A DNA stretch of 20,047 nt, taken from the NCBI GenBank assembly GCA_964514175.1, contig CAZEPQ010000019.1, forward strand, positions 1 through 20,047, written 5' to 3'. The stretch comes from HGM13006 sp964514175. Lineage in GTDB: Bacteria > Bacillota > Clostridia > Oscillospirales > Oscillospiraceae. Below the pieces are notes generated by a model. It saw only the letters and a program-made list of their open reading frames with translations, was not told the DNA's origin and searched no databases. The position numbers and the translations under genes were made by a program. Below, piece by piece: positions 6,538-13,792 of the stretch (the first letter of the stretch is position 1; each line of letters begins with the position of its first letter).

Positions 6538-7802
6538 GCTTCTTCCCCCTTCAGGAAATAGATGGTGTCTAATTTCAGGCCCTTGGCGGTCTCTTGCAGT
6601 TCCTCCATCGTCACCTGTTCCAAAGCCTGGGCCAGGGTCTCAGGCTCGTAGCTGTGCCCCGCAATAATACGGCCCAGATAGAAGTTGTCCATACTGTAGG
6701 GAGAATCTCCGCTGGAACGAAGGGAGGAAATGAGGTAGCTTCTGGTGGAAATCAGTTCCTCTTCGGTGATGTCGCCATCGCAGCAGGCATCCAATTGGGC
6801 AAAAATCTCTGCCTTGGCAGTCTCATACTTGTCTCCGTCCACACCGGAGGATACAATGACCACACCCTTGAATGGGTCAATGCCGGAGGAGGCATAATAG
6901 CAAAGGCTCAGCTTCTCACGCACATTCATAAACAGCTTGGACGTAAGGCTGCCGCCATAGATCCCGTTTATCAGCAGCAGTGCAGGATATCTGGGATCAT
7001 CATAGGTGATGTCAGTACGGAAGCCCATCACCAGTTTGCCCTGGGATACGTCCATGACCTCTGTAATCTCTCTGGAAGCCACAGGCATGGAACCCGTCTC
7101 GGTTCCAACGGCCACAATTTGACCTCTTGGAAGCCCGCTGAGGACTTTGAGAAGATATCCCCGAACAGTCTGGGCAGGAAGCTGCCCGGTATATAGTATT
7201 TCGATCTGGGAAGTCTCCAGAATATTTCTATAATGAGCATAGAGGTTTTCCGCCGTGATTTGTTCCACATCCTCCTGATCGCCGTATTTGCTGACGCCGT
7301 AGCGCTCCTTTTTAAACATCTCCTGGCGAAGCCGAATGGAGGCATAGGTGCGTTTATCGTTGATCTGGGACATAATGGCGTTAATTAAATTGACCTTCTC
7401 CCCTTCCACATAGTCCCGGCGGAAAACACCATCCTCTAAAACAGGCTCCAGAAGGAAACTACCCAGCAGACCGCAAATATCCTCCGTCAAATTTTCATCG
7501 GGAGCAAACTTTTCGTCAATATAATCAAGGAAGAAACCGATGGCCTGGACTTCGCCCTTTTTTCTGGCTGTGGCCTGAACACCTGCGCCGTACCGCTCGT
7601 CCAGCCATGCCGCAATAGCGGCCATGTCCGGACACATCCGGCATCCGCGCAGCAGCACATCCGGCAGAAGAGCGTTGAGCGCGGCTTCTTCCTTGCAAAG
7701 GGGCCGCAATAGATTCAAAGACAGGCAATTTGTCTTAAATTTATCAGTAGAAAGTACCGTGAGATATACTCCCGGCAGCAATTGGAACCGCTGATTTGTC
7801 AT
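6534..7802 (-). CDS. ymfF: M16-like protein YmfF (non-catalytic partner)
   Basis: A 422-residue M16-fold protein that lacks HxxEH, as expected of the YmfF partner. The matching segment reads LLRGCRMCPDMAAIAAWLDE and then RYGAGVQATARKKGEVQ, the usual YmfF pattern of L..RG...P....i...LD..YGA. Later features include YVEGEKVNLINAI, the R.(R)QEMF region, and NGIYGGSLTSKLFMNVREK, the family's inhibitor-like half-site. I place the start at the ATG at 7802, preceded by AAAGGA 8 nt upstream, not at the upstream TTG at 7826, which has no ribosome site. It is first in the operon with ymfH and lgt. The likely role is a heterodimer subunit with YmfH. Confidence 0.88.
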   Translation of the reverse strand: MTNQRFQLLPGVYLTVLSTDKFKTNCLSLNLLRPLCKEEAALNALLPDVLLRGCRMCPDMAAIAAWLDERYGAGVQATARKKGEVQAIGFFLDYIDEKFAPDENLTEDICGLLGSFLLEPVLEDGVFRRDYVEGEKVNLINAIMSQINDKRTYASIRLRQEMFKKERYGVSKYGDQEDVEQITAENLYAHYRNILETSQIEILYTGQLPAQTVRGYLLKVLSGLPRGQIVAVGTETGSMPVASREITEVMDVSQGKLVMGFRTDITYDDPRYPALLLINGIYGGSLTSKLFMNVREKLSLCYYASSGIDPFKGVVIVSSGVDGDKYETAKAEIFAQLDACCDGDITEEELISTRSYLISSLRSSGDSPYSMDNFYLGRIIAGHSYEPETLAQALEQVTMEELQETAKGLKLDTIYFLKGEEA

Positions 7803-7834
7803 ATACACATTCCTTTCGAGGATCAATTGAATCT

Positions 7835-7862
7835 ATTATACATCAGTTATTTCAAAAGTAAA
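7835..7862 (-). promoter_or_regulatory. Promoter of the ymfF-ymfH-lgt operon
   Basis: Minus strand: TTTACT (7862-7857), a 16-bp spacer, and a perfect TATAAT (7840-7835), 32 bp before the ymfF ATG. It lies back to back with the prmA promoter. Confidence 0.65.
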
Positions 7863-7879
7863 CGAAAAAATCTTTGGAC

Positions 7880-7908
7880 TTGTAACATGGTGCAAAATCA
7901 TGTAGAAT
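7880..7908 (+). promoter_or_regulatory. Sigma-A promoter of prmA
   Basis: TTGTAA (7880-7885), a 17-bp spacer, TAGAAT (7903-7908), 33 bp before the prmA ATG. The ribosome site AAAGGAG follows at normal distance. Confidence 0.65.
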
Positions 7909-7941
7909 AGGATGATAAACAAACAGAAAGGAGCAATTGTC

Positions 7942-8913
7942 ATGCAGTGGTTGGAAGTGACCATCAAAACCATCTCCCCTGCTATTGATTTTCTGGGGGA
8001 TAAGCTCACCGCCATGGGCTACGACAGCTTTATCATAGACGACGCCGAAGATTTCCAGTCCTTCCTGGAGGAAAACACCCAGTATTGGGACTATGTCGAC
8101 GAAGACTTGGCAGAAAAAATGGCCAGCATCTCTCAATTCCGGCTTTACATCGAGGATGACGCCAGCGCTCTCGAACGGCTGGCCCTATTAAAGGGTGAAT
8201 TGGCAGCCTTAAAGGCTCAGTACCCGGATCAGGACTTGGGTACCCTGGAGGTTTCGTTGAGCAGTCTTCAGGAGGAGGACTGGGAAAATAGCTGGAAGCA
8301 GTATTATCAGCCCATTCCCATCGGTAACAAACTCATCATTGTACCTCAGTGGATGGAACCCGACCCGGATTCTGACCGGATTCCCGTATTGCTGGACCCC
8401 GGCATGATCTTCGGTACCGGCGCCCACGCCTCCACCCAGATGTGCCTCAGAGCCCTGGAAAATGCCGTAAAAGGCGGAGAACGTGTGGTAGATCTGGGCA
8501 GCGGCAGCGGCATTCTCTCCATTGCAGCCCTACTTCTGGGAGCAGACACTGCCGTCGGCGTGGATATCGACCCCAAGGCCGAAGACATTGCCCGGGACAA
8601 CGCAGCCCTTAGTGGCTTGACCGCCCCCAAATTCAGAGCCGTTACCGGAAACGTGATCGGGGACAGATCCATGATGGAACAACTCTCCGAAGGCGGCTAT
8701 GACATTGTCCTCGCCAACATCGTGGCTGACGTCATCATTCCTCTGAGCGTTGTAGTACCCAATTTCCTCCGGCCTGATGGTCTGTTTATTTGCTCTGGCG
8801 TACTGAACACCCGGCTCGAGGAAGTTAAGGCAGCCCTTGAAATAGCCGGTCTTGAGATCACTGAAACCGAAATGCAGGATGATTGGTGCCGCATCTCCGC
8901 CCGACTGAAGTGA
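7942..8913 (+). CDS. prmA: Ribosomal protein L11 methyltransferase
   Basis: A 323-residue class I SAM-dependent methyltransferase that trimethylates ribosomal protein L11. The N-terminal substrate-recognition domain (about 1-100) is followed by EEDWENSWKQYYQPIPIG, the family hallmark, then DPGMIFGTGAHASTQMCL and the SAM-binding motif VVDLGSGSGILSIAALLLGA. The NIVADVI motif near 255-262 is the conserved NIxA region. Length is normal for the family. The start at 7942 has AAAGGAG 8 nt upstream, while the frame is also open back to 7912 without a ribosome site. It heads a two-gene operon with the membrane-anchored protein downstream, and its stop overlaps that gene's GAGGA ribosome site. Confidence 0.95.
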   Translation: MQWLEVTIKTISPAIDFLGDKLTAMGYDSFIIDDAEDFQSFLEENTQYWDYVDEDLAEKMASISQFRLYIEDDASALERLALLKGELAALKAQYPDQDLGTLEVSLSSLQEEDWENSWKQYYQPIPIGNKLIIVPQWMEPDPDSDRIPVLLDPGMIFGTGAHASTQMCLRALENAVKGGERVVDLGSGSGILSIAALLLGADTAVGVDIDPKAEDIARDNAALSGLTAPKFRAVTGNVIGDRSMMEQLSEGGYDIVLANIVADVIIPLSVVVPNFLRPDGLFICSGVLNTRLEEVKAALEIAGLEITETEMQDDWCRISARLK

Positions 8914-8923
8914 GGAACGGAAT

Positions 8924-9940
8924 ATGACATATCGTCAAAAACTACGGCTCAAGCGAGCGCTGATCGTCCTGGGCGTTCTAATCGTGATGATCATTCTGGC
9001 ACTTATCATCGGATTTTCCTACCTGAGCCGCTATGTAGTATATACTCAAGACGGTGCTTATTTCTCATTTAACAAAGATGATGCTGCCGAAACACCTTTG
9101 ACCGCCGAAGCTCCCCTCTCCCAGCCCGAGAACCCTGTACTTGTAACGGGCGATTCCATTCTGGAGGATTTCACTCTTTCCGGGGAAAAGAGTCTCATTC
9201 TGGAAGATAATGAAGTAAACGGCCTGTTCGTTGACTACGAAACCCTTGAAGACGGATCCACGCTCAACACAATTGAATTCTCTGAATCCGGCTATAATAC
9301 TCTGATTCTAGAAATGCGCTCGGAAGGTAGTGAAATTCTGAACACCGAAGCGGTGCAAACCCTTATGAATCGGGCTATTTCCCAGGAAGTTCACCTGATT
9401 GCGATGATCTCCTGTCTGGACGATCGTGAATATGCCCTGGATAATATATCTCAGGCACTGCCCATTGAAGGCGGTGCGCTGTGGGTATCCAGCGAGGGAA
9501 GCTATTGGCTGGACCCCACAAACGAAGCTGTTCAGGATTATATCACCTATATGATTCTGACGTTAGGCGAAATGGGCTTTGAAGAAGTAATCCTGAATAA
9601 CTTCTACTTCCCCGAATCCACCTACATAGACTTTAGCAGTGACGAAGGTACTCGGGCAGAACTGATGATTCAAGCTTATCAGCATGTAGCAGATGCAGTC
9701 GGCTCCAGATGCACCCTTGGATTATTTATTTCTGATCCAGAGGAAGGCCATCAGGCATTTGACTATGCAGAGCACCTTTATGTATACTTTCAAAGCGGCT
9801 CCGCTGTGGCACAATACGAAGAAAGTCATCCAGACAACTATGTTGTGTATATAACAGGATCTCACGACACGCGCTTTGATAAATACGGAAAAATAATGGT
9901 CGATAATCCGGACAATCTTGTCCCGACTACAGAAGAATAA
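8924..9940 (+). CDS. Membrane-anchored protein, DUF4015/glycosidase-like
   Basis: A 338-residue protein with a basic N-terminus, one transmembrane anchor (about residues 12-35), then an extracytoplasmic domain. A linker rich in Glu, Pro and Ala (about 52-70) leads into a TIM-barrel-like domain. GYNTLILEMRSEGSE, then WLDPTNEAVQDYITYMILTL and GEMGFEEVILNNFYFPE recall the putative glycosidase family DUF4015 (PF13200), in which the corresponding strand usually reads like DYIRFP. Here that segment is NNFYFP, so the catalytic-looking Asp and Arg are absent and activity is doubtful. It follows prmA by 10 bp with GAGGA before the ATG, and a terminator follows. The role is probably at the cell wall; family assignment is tentative. 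Confidence 0.6.
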   Translation: MTYRQKLRLKRALIVLGVLIVMIILALIIGFSYLSRYVVYTQDGAYFSFNKDDAAETPLTAEAPLSQPENPVLVTGDSILEDFTLSGEKSLILEDNEVNGLFVDYETLEDGSTLNTIEFSESGYNTLILEMRSEGSEILNTEAVQTLMNRAISQEVHLIAMISCLDDREYALDNISQALPIEGGALWVSSEGSYWLDPTNEAVQDYITYMILTLGEMGFEEVILNNFYFPESTYIDFSSDEGTRAELMIQAYQHVADAVGSRCTLGLFISDPEEGHQAFDYAEHLYVYFQSGSAVAQYEESHPDNYVVYITGSHDTRFDKYGKIMVDNPDNLVPTTEE

Positions 9941-9950
9941 ACAACTACAA

Positions 9951-9987
9951 AAGCACCGGGAAGCCAACAAAATGCTTCCCGGTGCTT
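9951..9987. terminator. Bidirectional intrinsic terminator
   Basis: AAGCACCGGGAAGC (9951-9964) pairs with GCTTCCCGGTGCTT (9974-9987). T-rich sequence follows on both sides (ATTTTATG on plus, TTGTAGTTG on minus). It serves the prmA operon and the convergent hydrolase gene. Confidence 0.85.
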
Positions 9988-9990
9988 ATT

Positions 9991-10614
9991 TTATGTATCC
10001 ATATCATCATTCATCCAGAAGAAACGATGACTTCCCACAGTAATAACATACTCCTGCAATTCGTGCCACTCGGATTCAACCAGAGCAGGGTTATACCAGA
10101 GGTCCGTCATTTCCTCTGTTATACGTTCACCATCGTCAAAAACTCTAGAAACAGACTCACGAACTTCATCGGTTACATTGCTATAGCTGGTGGAATGGAT
10201 CTGATATTTAGAAATGGTCTGAAAAGCATTAAAGCTATTTCTGACACAGCCATCCAAAATACTCTGTGCCACCATCATCTGACCTTCGACACCTTCGCCG
10301 CCGGCCTCACACATGACTGCACACTCAACTGCTATACGCTCAGAATCCGTAAGCTCATATCCGGTGCCATCAGACAAAACAATCGATGCTTCCTGGTTCA
10401 CATCATTATCCGCAACCGCATCCACCAGTGTCTCTTCCACTGGTACAGATGCACTGAGATTTTCTGTGGTTTGCGTTTCAACTGCCACAGCACCAGAATC
10501 AGAAGCCGATGCACCATCGACTGCAGCCCAGGTTGTAAAGCAGAAATACCCAACGATCAATGCCACAACCAGGACAAAACATATGGGCCCGGTAATTCGA
10601 AATTTGTAACTCAT
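9991..10614 (-). CDS. SleB/CwlJ-like cell wall hydrolase, membrane anchored
   Basis: A 207-residue protein with a hydrophobic N-terminal anchor (about residues 9-30), a low-complexity linker (about 31-90) rich in Ala, Val, Thr and Glu, and a C-terminal Hydrolase_2 domain (about 90-205). The domain shows ERIAVECAVMCEAGGEGVEG, matching the family pattern with the catalytic Glu of (Y/C)EAxGE, and the closing GSHRFFW motif near the end. SleB and CwlJ are spore-cortex lytic transglycosylases, but anchored homologues also occur in vegetative cells, so a sporulation role is open. A GAGGTAACAGTT ribosome site precedes the ATG, and a strong sigma-A promoter lies about 60 bp upstream. It is flanked by a long AT-rich upstream region and the bidirectional terminator. 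Confidence 0.85.
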   Translation of the reverse strand: MSYKFRITGPICFVLVVALIVGYFCFTTWAAVDGASASDSGAVAVETQTTENLSASVPVEETLVDAVADNDVNQEASIVLSDGTGYELTDSERIAVECAVMCEAGGEGVEGQMMVAQSILDGCVRNSFNAFQTISKYQIHSTSYSNVTDEVRESVSRVFDDGERITEEMTDLWYNPALVESEWHELQEYVITVGSHRFFWMNDDMDT

Positions 10615-10675
10615 AACTGTTACCTCGCGAATAATTTTTCACCAAAAATGAAAGAATATTTTTGCTTGTGCCAAA

Positions 10676-10704
10676 ATCATACTTCATCTTTGCACGAATG
10701 TCAA
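10676..10704 (-). promoter_or_regulatory. Strong sigma-A promoter of the SleB-like gene
   Basis: Minus strand: TTGACA (10704-10699), a 17-bp spacer, TATGAT (10681-10676). Its -35 touches a palindrome TTACAA-T-TTGTAA (10705-10717), a good position for an operator. Confidence 0.8.
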
Positions 10705-11071
10705 TTACAATTTGTAAATCATTTTTTCGCAAAATCCAAGAAATTGTGGTGTTTTTGTCACATTCCCCCTAGATATAGAAAACTTTTATGCACTTGGCAC
10801 ATTTTTATGTATTATTTTTTGTTGATTATTTTGTTTTTATTTTGTCATAAATAATCAAAAAATATCAGTTCGGTTACACTTTCGACAAATTATCACGTTC
10901 GTAACATTGTTACGAAGTCGACGTATTTTCGCGAATTTCAGCAGTTTACCTGTGTTTACATAAAAACCACCAATTTTGATATATTACATTCTTGTAACCT
11001 GTTATTCCGTATTATGTTACCTATTTTGACATTTTACATAATTGCCCTCCCCTGCCATTACCGCAGGCATT
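10705..11071. promoter_or_regulatory. Gene-free AT-rich region with GTWAC motifs and palindromes
   Basis: This stretch holds no convincing gene. It contains three inverted repeats: TTACAA-T-TTGTAA (10705-10717), TTGATTATTT/AAATAATCAA with a 17-nt spacer (10822-10858), and TTCGTAACA-T-TGTTACGAA (10898-10916). The pentamer GTTAC or its complement occurs five times between 10873 and 11020. On the minus strand two similar sites read TGTTAC-N5-TGATAA (10906-10890) and TGTAAC-N5-TGATAT (10878-10862). These resemble, with one deviation per site, the WalR pattern TGTWAH-N5-TGTWAH used at wall-hydrolase genes. The sites are 150-300 bp from the promoter, which is far for direct activation, so function is only a suggestion. 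Confidence 0.45.
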
Positions 11072-11103
11072 AAAAAAGAGCATGCCGAATTTCGACATGC
11101 TCT
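11072..11103 (-). terminator. Intrinsic terminator of ligA
   Basis: AGAGCATG (11077-11084) pairs with CATGCTCT (11096-11103); on the minus strand the stem is followed by a run of T (11077-11072). It sits 10 bp past the ligA stop. Confidence 0.85.
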
Positions 11104-11113
11104 GAATATTATT

Positions 11114-13087
11114 TCACTGAAGCAATTCCAGGAATTCATCCTCTGACAACACTGGAATCCCAAGCTCATTGGCTTTTTTCAGCTTTGATCCGGCACCCGG
11201 TCCCGCCACCACAAAAGTAGTTTTTTTAGAAACACTTCCGGCTGCTTTCCCGCCAAATCCTTCAATTGTCTCTTCCGCTTCCTGTCTGGTCATGCGCTCC
11301 AGGGTTCCCGTAACAACGATGGTTTTACCGGAAAATCTTCGGTCCATAACTTCACTGAGGCACTTTGTGTTGACGCCCATGCGCTCCAGTTCATCCACTA
11401 AGTCTTGATTGAGCGGACGTTCAAACCAATCCTTGATATTACCTGCCGTTATACCGCCAATATCCGGAACGGCAGTGAGCTGCTCCAGACTTGCATTTCG
11501 CAGTCCGGACAGTGTGGAAAATTCATTTGCAAGAACCTTTGCCGCTTTGGCCCCCACCTGTCGGATCCCCAATGCAAAGAGCAGCCGCCAAAGATCATTC
11601 TCTTTGGACTTTTCAATGGCAGAAACCAGATTCTGCGCCGACTGCTGCCCCATTCGCTCCAGAGGCGCGATCTGTTCCACGGTCAGGTGATAGAGATCTG
11701 CCGGCGTATTCACCAAGCCGTTATCCACCAGAAGCTCCACAATGGCGCTCCCCAGTCCTTCGATATCCATGGCATCCCTGGAAGCAAAGTGCGTTAAGAA
11801 ACGAACCTTTTGTGCCGGACAACTCTCGTTTACACAGCGGATCGCTGCACCATCCCCATCCCGCCGGGTCTCACCTCCACAGATGGGACATACTTCAGGC
11901 AGCAGATAAGGCTCTGTACCCTCTGGCCGCTTGGAAACATCCACTTCCAGAATTTCCGGAATGATCTCCCCCGCTTTCCGAATCAAAACCGTATCACCGA
12001 TTCGGATATCCTTTTCGGAAATAAAGTCCTGATTATGGAGCGTGGCATTCGTCACCGTGGTACCGGAAAGGCGTACCGCCTTTACCACCGCCTTGGGGGT
12101 CAGCACACCGGTGCGCCCCACCTGGATCACAATATCCTCAACCACCGTGGGTTTTACCTCCGGTGGATATTTATAGGCACACGCCCATCTAGGGAATTTG
12201 GCGGTGCTGCCAAAAAGTGTCCTTTGCACCAGATCGTTTACCTTTACAACCGCACCATCGATGTCATAGGAATAGTCCTCCCGATGCTCATTGATGGCTG
12301 TGATGGTCTCTTCCGCCTCCGTGACAGAAGCGCATCGGCTGTAAGAGATCACCTTAAATTTCATTTCCCGCAGCGTATCCAGAATTTCTGTATGACAGCT
12401 TCCCAATTCACGGGAGGAAAATTGCAGATTAAAAATCAGAATGTCCAACTGACGCTGGGCCGCAATTTTAGGATCAAGCTGCCGAAGGCTTCCGGCTGCC
12501 GCATTTCTTGGGTTGGCAAACAGGCTCTTCCCCTGCTCTTCCCGCTGGGCATTTAACTTGTGGAAAACTTTTTTTGGCATAAACACCTCGCCCCGAACGA
12601 TCAGACGCTCCGGCGCGTTTTCAATCTTCAAAGGAATGGACCGGATGGTCTTCAGATTCTCCGTCACATCCTCGCCAACATTGCCGTCACCACGGGTGGC
12701 TCCACGGACAAACACACCATTTTCGTACTCCAGGGCCACAGAAAGGCCGTCCACCTTGGGTTCCACGCTGTAGACCCGGTCAGGTGCCGTTTCCAGAATC
12801 CTTTCATCAAAATCTCGTAGCTCCTCAAAAGTGAATACATCCTGCAAGCTCTCCAGAGGCACCTGATGTACCACCTGTGTAAAGGCACTCAGAGCTTCAC
12901 CGCCCACACGCTTGGTGGGAGAATCCTCCTGTGCCAGTTCCGGGTGGGCCATTTCCAGTTCTTCCAGTCTACGCAGCTTCAGATCGTATTCATAATCTGG
13001 TATAGTGGGATCGTCCAGCACATAGTACCGATGTCCCGCCTCGTTAAGCTCCTGGGTCAAGGCCAGTATTTCTTCCTGAATCGTCAT
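11114..13087 (-). CDS. ligA: NAD-dependent DNA ligase
   Basis: A full-length 657-residue LigA that seals nicks in replication and repair using NAD+. Domain Ia carries HRYYVLDDPTIPDYEYD (about 19-35); the adenylation domain has Lys111 in KVDG (111-114) and TRGDGNVGEDVT. The OB fold has the conserved RTGVLTP. The zinc finger uses Cys400, 403, 418 and 423, followed by HhH repeats and a C-terminal BRCT domain (about 585-657, GKTIVVTGTLERMTR). The start has GAGGG 7 nt upstream, located in the end of yunB, whose stop is 3 bp away, so translation of the two is probably coupled. It is last in the pcrA-yunB-ligA run, and a terminator follows. Confidence 0.97.
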   Translation of the reverse strand: MTIQEEILALTQELNEAGHRYYVLDDPTIPDYEYDLKLRRLEELEMAHPELAQEDSPTKRVGGEALSAFTQVVHQVPLESLQDVFTFEELRDFDERILETAPDRVYSVEPKVDGLSVALEYENGVFVRGATRGDGNVGEDVTENLKTIRSIPLKIENAPERLIVRGEVFMPKKVFHKLNAQREEQGKSLFANPRNAAAGSLRQLDPKIAAQRQLDILIFNLQFSSRELGSCHTEILDTLREMKFKVISYSRCASVTEAEETITAINEHREDYSYDIDGAVVKVNDLVQRTLFGSTAKFPRWACAYKYPPEVKPTVVEDIVIQVGRTGVLTPKAVVKAVRLSGTTVTNATLHNQDFISEKDIRIGDTVLIRKAGEIIPEILEVDVSKRPEGTEPYLLPEVCPICGGETRRDGDGAAIRCVNESCPAQKVRFLTHFASRDAMDIEGLGSAIVELLVDNGLVNTPADLYHLTVEQIAPLERMGQQSAQNLVSAIEKSKENDLWRLLFALGIRQVGAKAAKVLANEFSTLSGLRNASLEQLTAVPDIGGITAGNIKDWFERPLNQDLVDELERMGVNTKCLSEVMDRRFSGKTIVVTGTLERMTRQEAEETIEGFGGKAAGSVSKKTTFVVAGPGAGSKLKKANELGIPVLSEDEFLELLQ

Positions 13088-13090
13088 AAT

Positions 13091-13753
13091 TCATCCCTCA
13101 TTCGCGGCGTAATATTCCAGTGCGTCTTCACTGCCGCCATTAAAATAAGTGTAGCTCTGGGGTACCTGCCCCAAAAGCACCGTTTCCGCCACACAAACCT
13201 CTGTGGAAACATGGTCGGTGACAGTGCCGGAAGGCAGCAAAATAATCAGGTCCAGCGCAACATCCATCATAATTCGATGAATGGTCTGATTAATCCCCGC
13301 ATCGGAGAATTCCCCCCGAAAATTGGCGTCAGATGAGCTGACTGCCACAATTTTTACCGGGATCGATCCGCCACGGCCCGACAGAAGCTGTATCCCCGTC
13401 AAATTTCCCATGGGAATGCTGATCTCGTCATCGCTGATGTCATAGATATCCCCATCCAAAATACTGAGAAGCTGGGTTTTCAGCCGGTTCATCTCTTGCA
13501 TATTCGTGGTAAGGGCAGTGATATTACCGTCATTGTCCCGCACCAGGCTAATAAGGTCGTCGTAGCCCACATCCCCCGATTCAATCTGCTGACTGACCGC
13601 CTGATTGATCACATTGGATGCCACATCCGTGATCTTTGCCAGTGCAAGCTCCTCTGTCAGCGGGTTCACCTTTGTATGGAGTACCACCGCCGCCCCAATC
13701 AGGGTAATTATCACAAAAAACAACAAAATCCATTTTCTTATATGTCTCCGCAC
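13091..13753 (-). CDS. yunB: Sporulation protein YunB
   Basis: A protein of about 220 residues with a basic N-terminus and one transmembrane segment (about 9-25), followed by the YunB-type extracytoplasmic domain: LALAKITDVASNVINQAV, then ISIPMGNLTGIQLLSGRG and SGTVTDHVSTEVCVAETVLLGQVPQSYTYF (shown in parts). In Bacillus yunB belongs to the mother-cell sporulation regulon; its exact function is unclear. I prefer the GTG at 13753, because GGAGG lies 7 nt before it, whereas the ATG at 13759 is only 1 nt from the same site. A CATAAAAT box lies 11 nt before that ATG and resembles a sigma-E -10, but I see no matching -35. It sits between pcrA and ligA on one strand. Confidence 0.85.
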   Translation of the reverse strand: MRRHIRKWILLFFVIITLIGAAVVLHTKVNPLTEELALAKITDVASNVINQAVSQQIESGDVGYDDLISLVRDNDGNITALTTNMQEMNRLKTQLLSILDGDIYDISDDEISIPMGNLTGIQLLSGRGGSIPVKIVAVSSSDANFRGEFSDAGINQTIHRIMMDVALDLIILLPSGTVTDHVSTEVCVAETVLLGQVPQSYTYFNGGSEDALEYYAANEG

Positions 13754-13792
13754 AAACATCCCTCCGGGATATTTTATGTGGAAACAGAATTC

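Noticed and set aside
9982..10854. Plus-strand open frame of 290 codons
   Set aside because: It is antisense to the SleB-like gene and continues into AT-rich non-coding sequence; its translation is rich in Cys, His and Asn without domain pattern.
10822..10858. AT-rich inverted repeat TTGATTATTT/AAATAATCAA considered as a terminator or origin element
   Set aside because: No T-tract linked to a gene end, no DnaA-box cluster nearby; I keep it only as part of the regulatory region.
11049..11065. CCTGC/GCAGG mini-hairpin after the ligA terminator
   Set aside because: Five base pairs only and redundant with the good terminator beside it.
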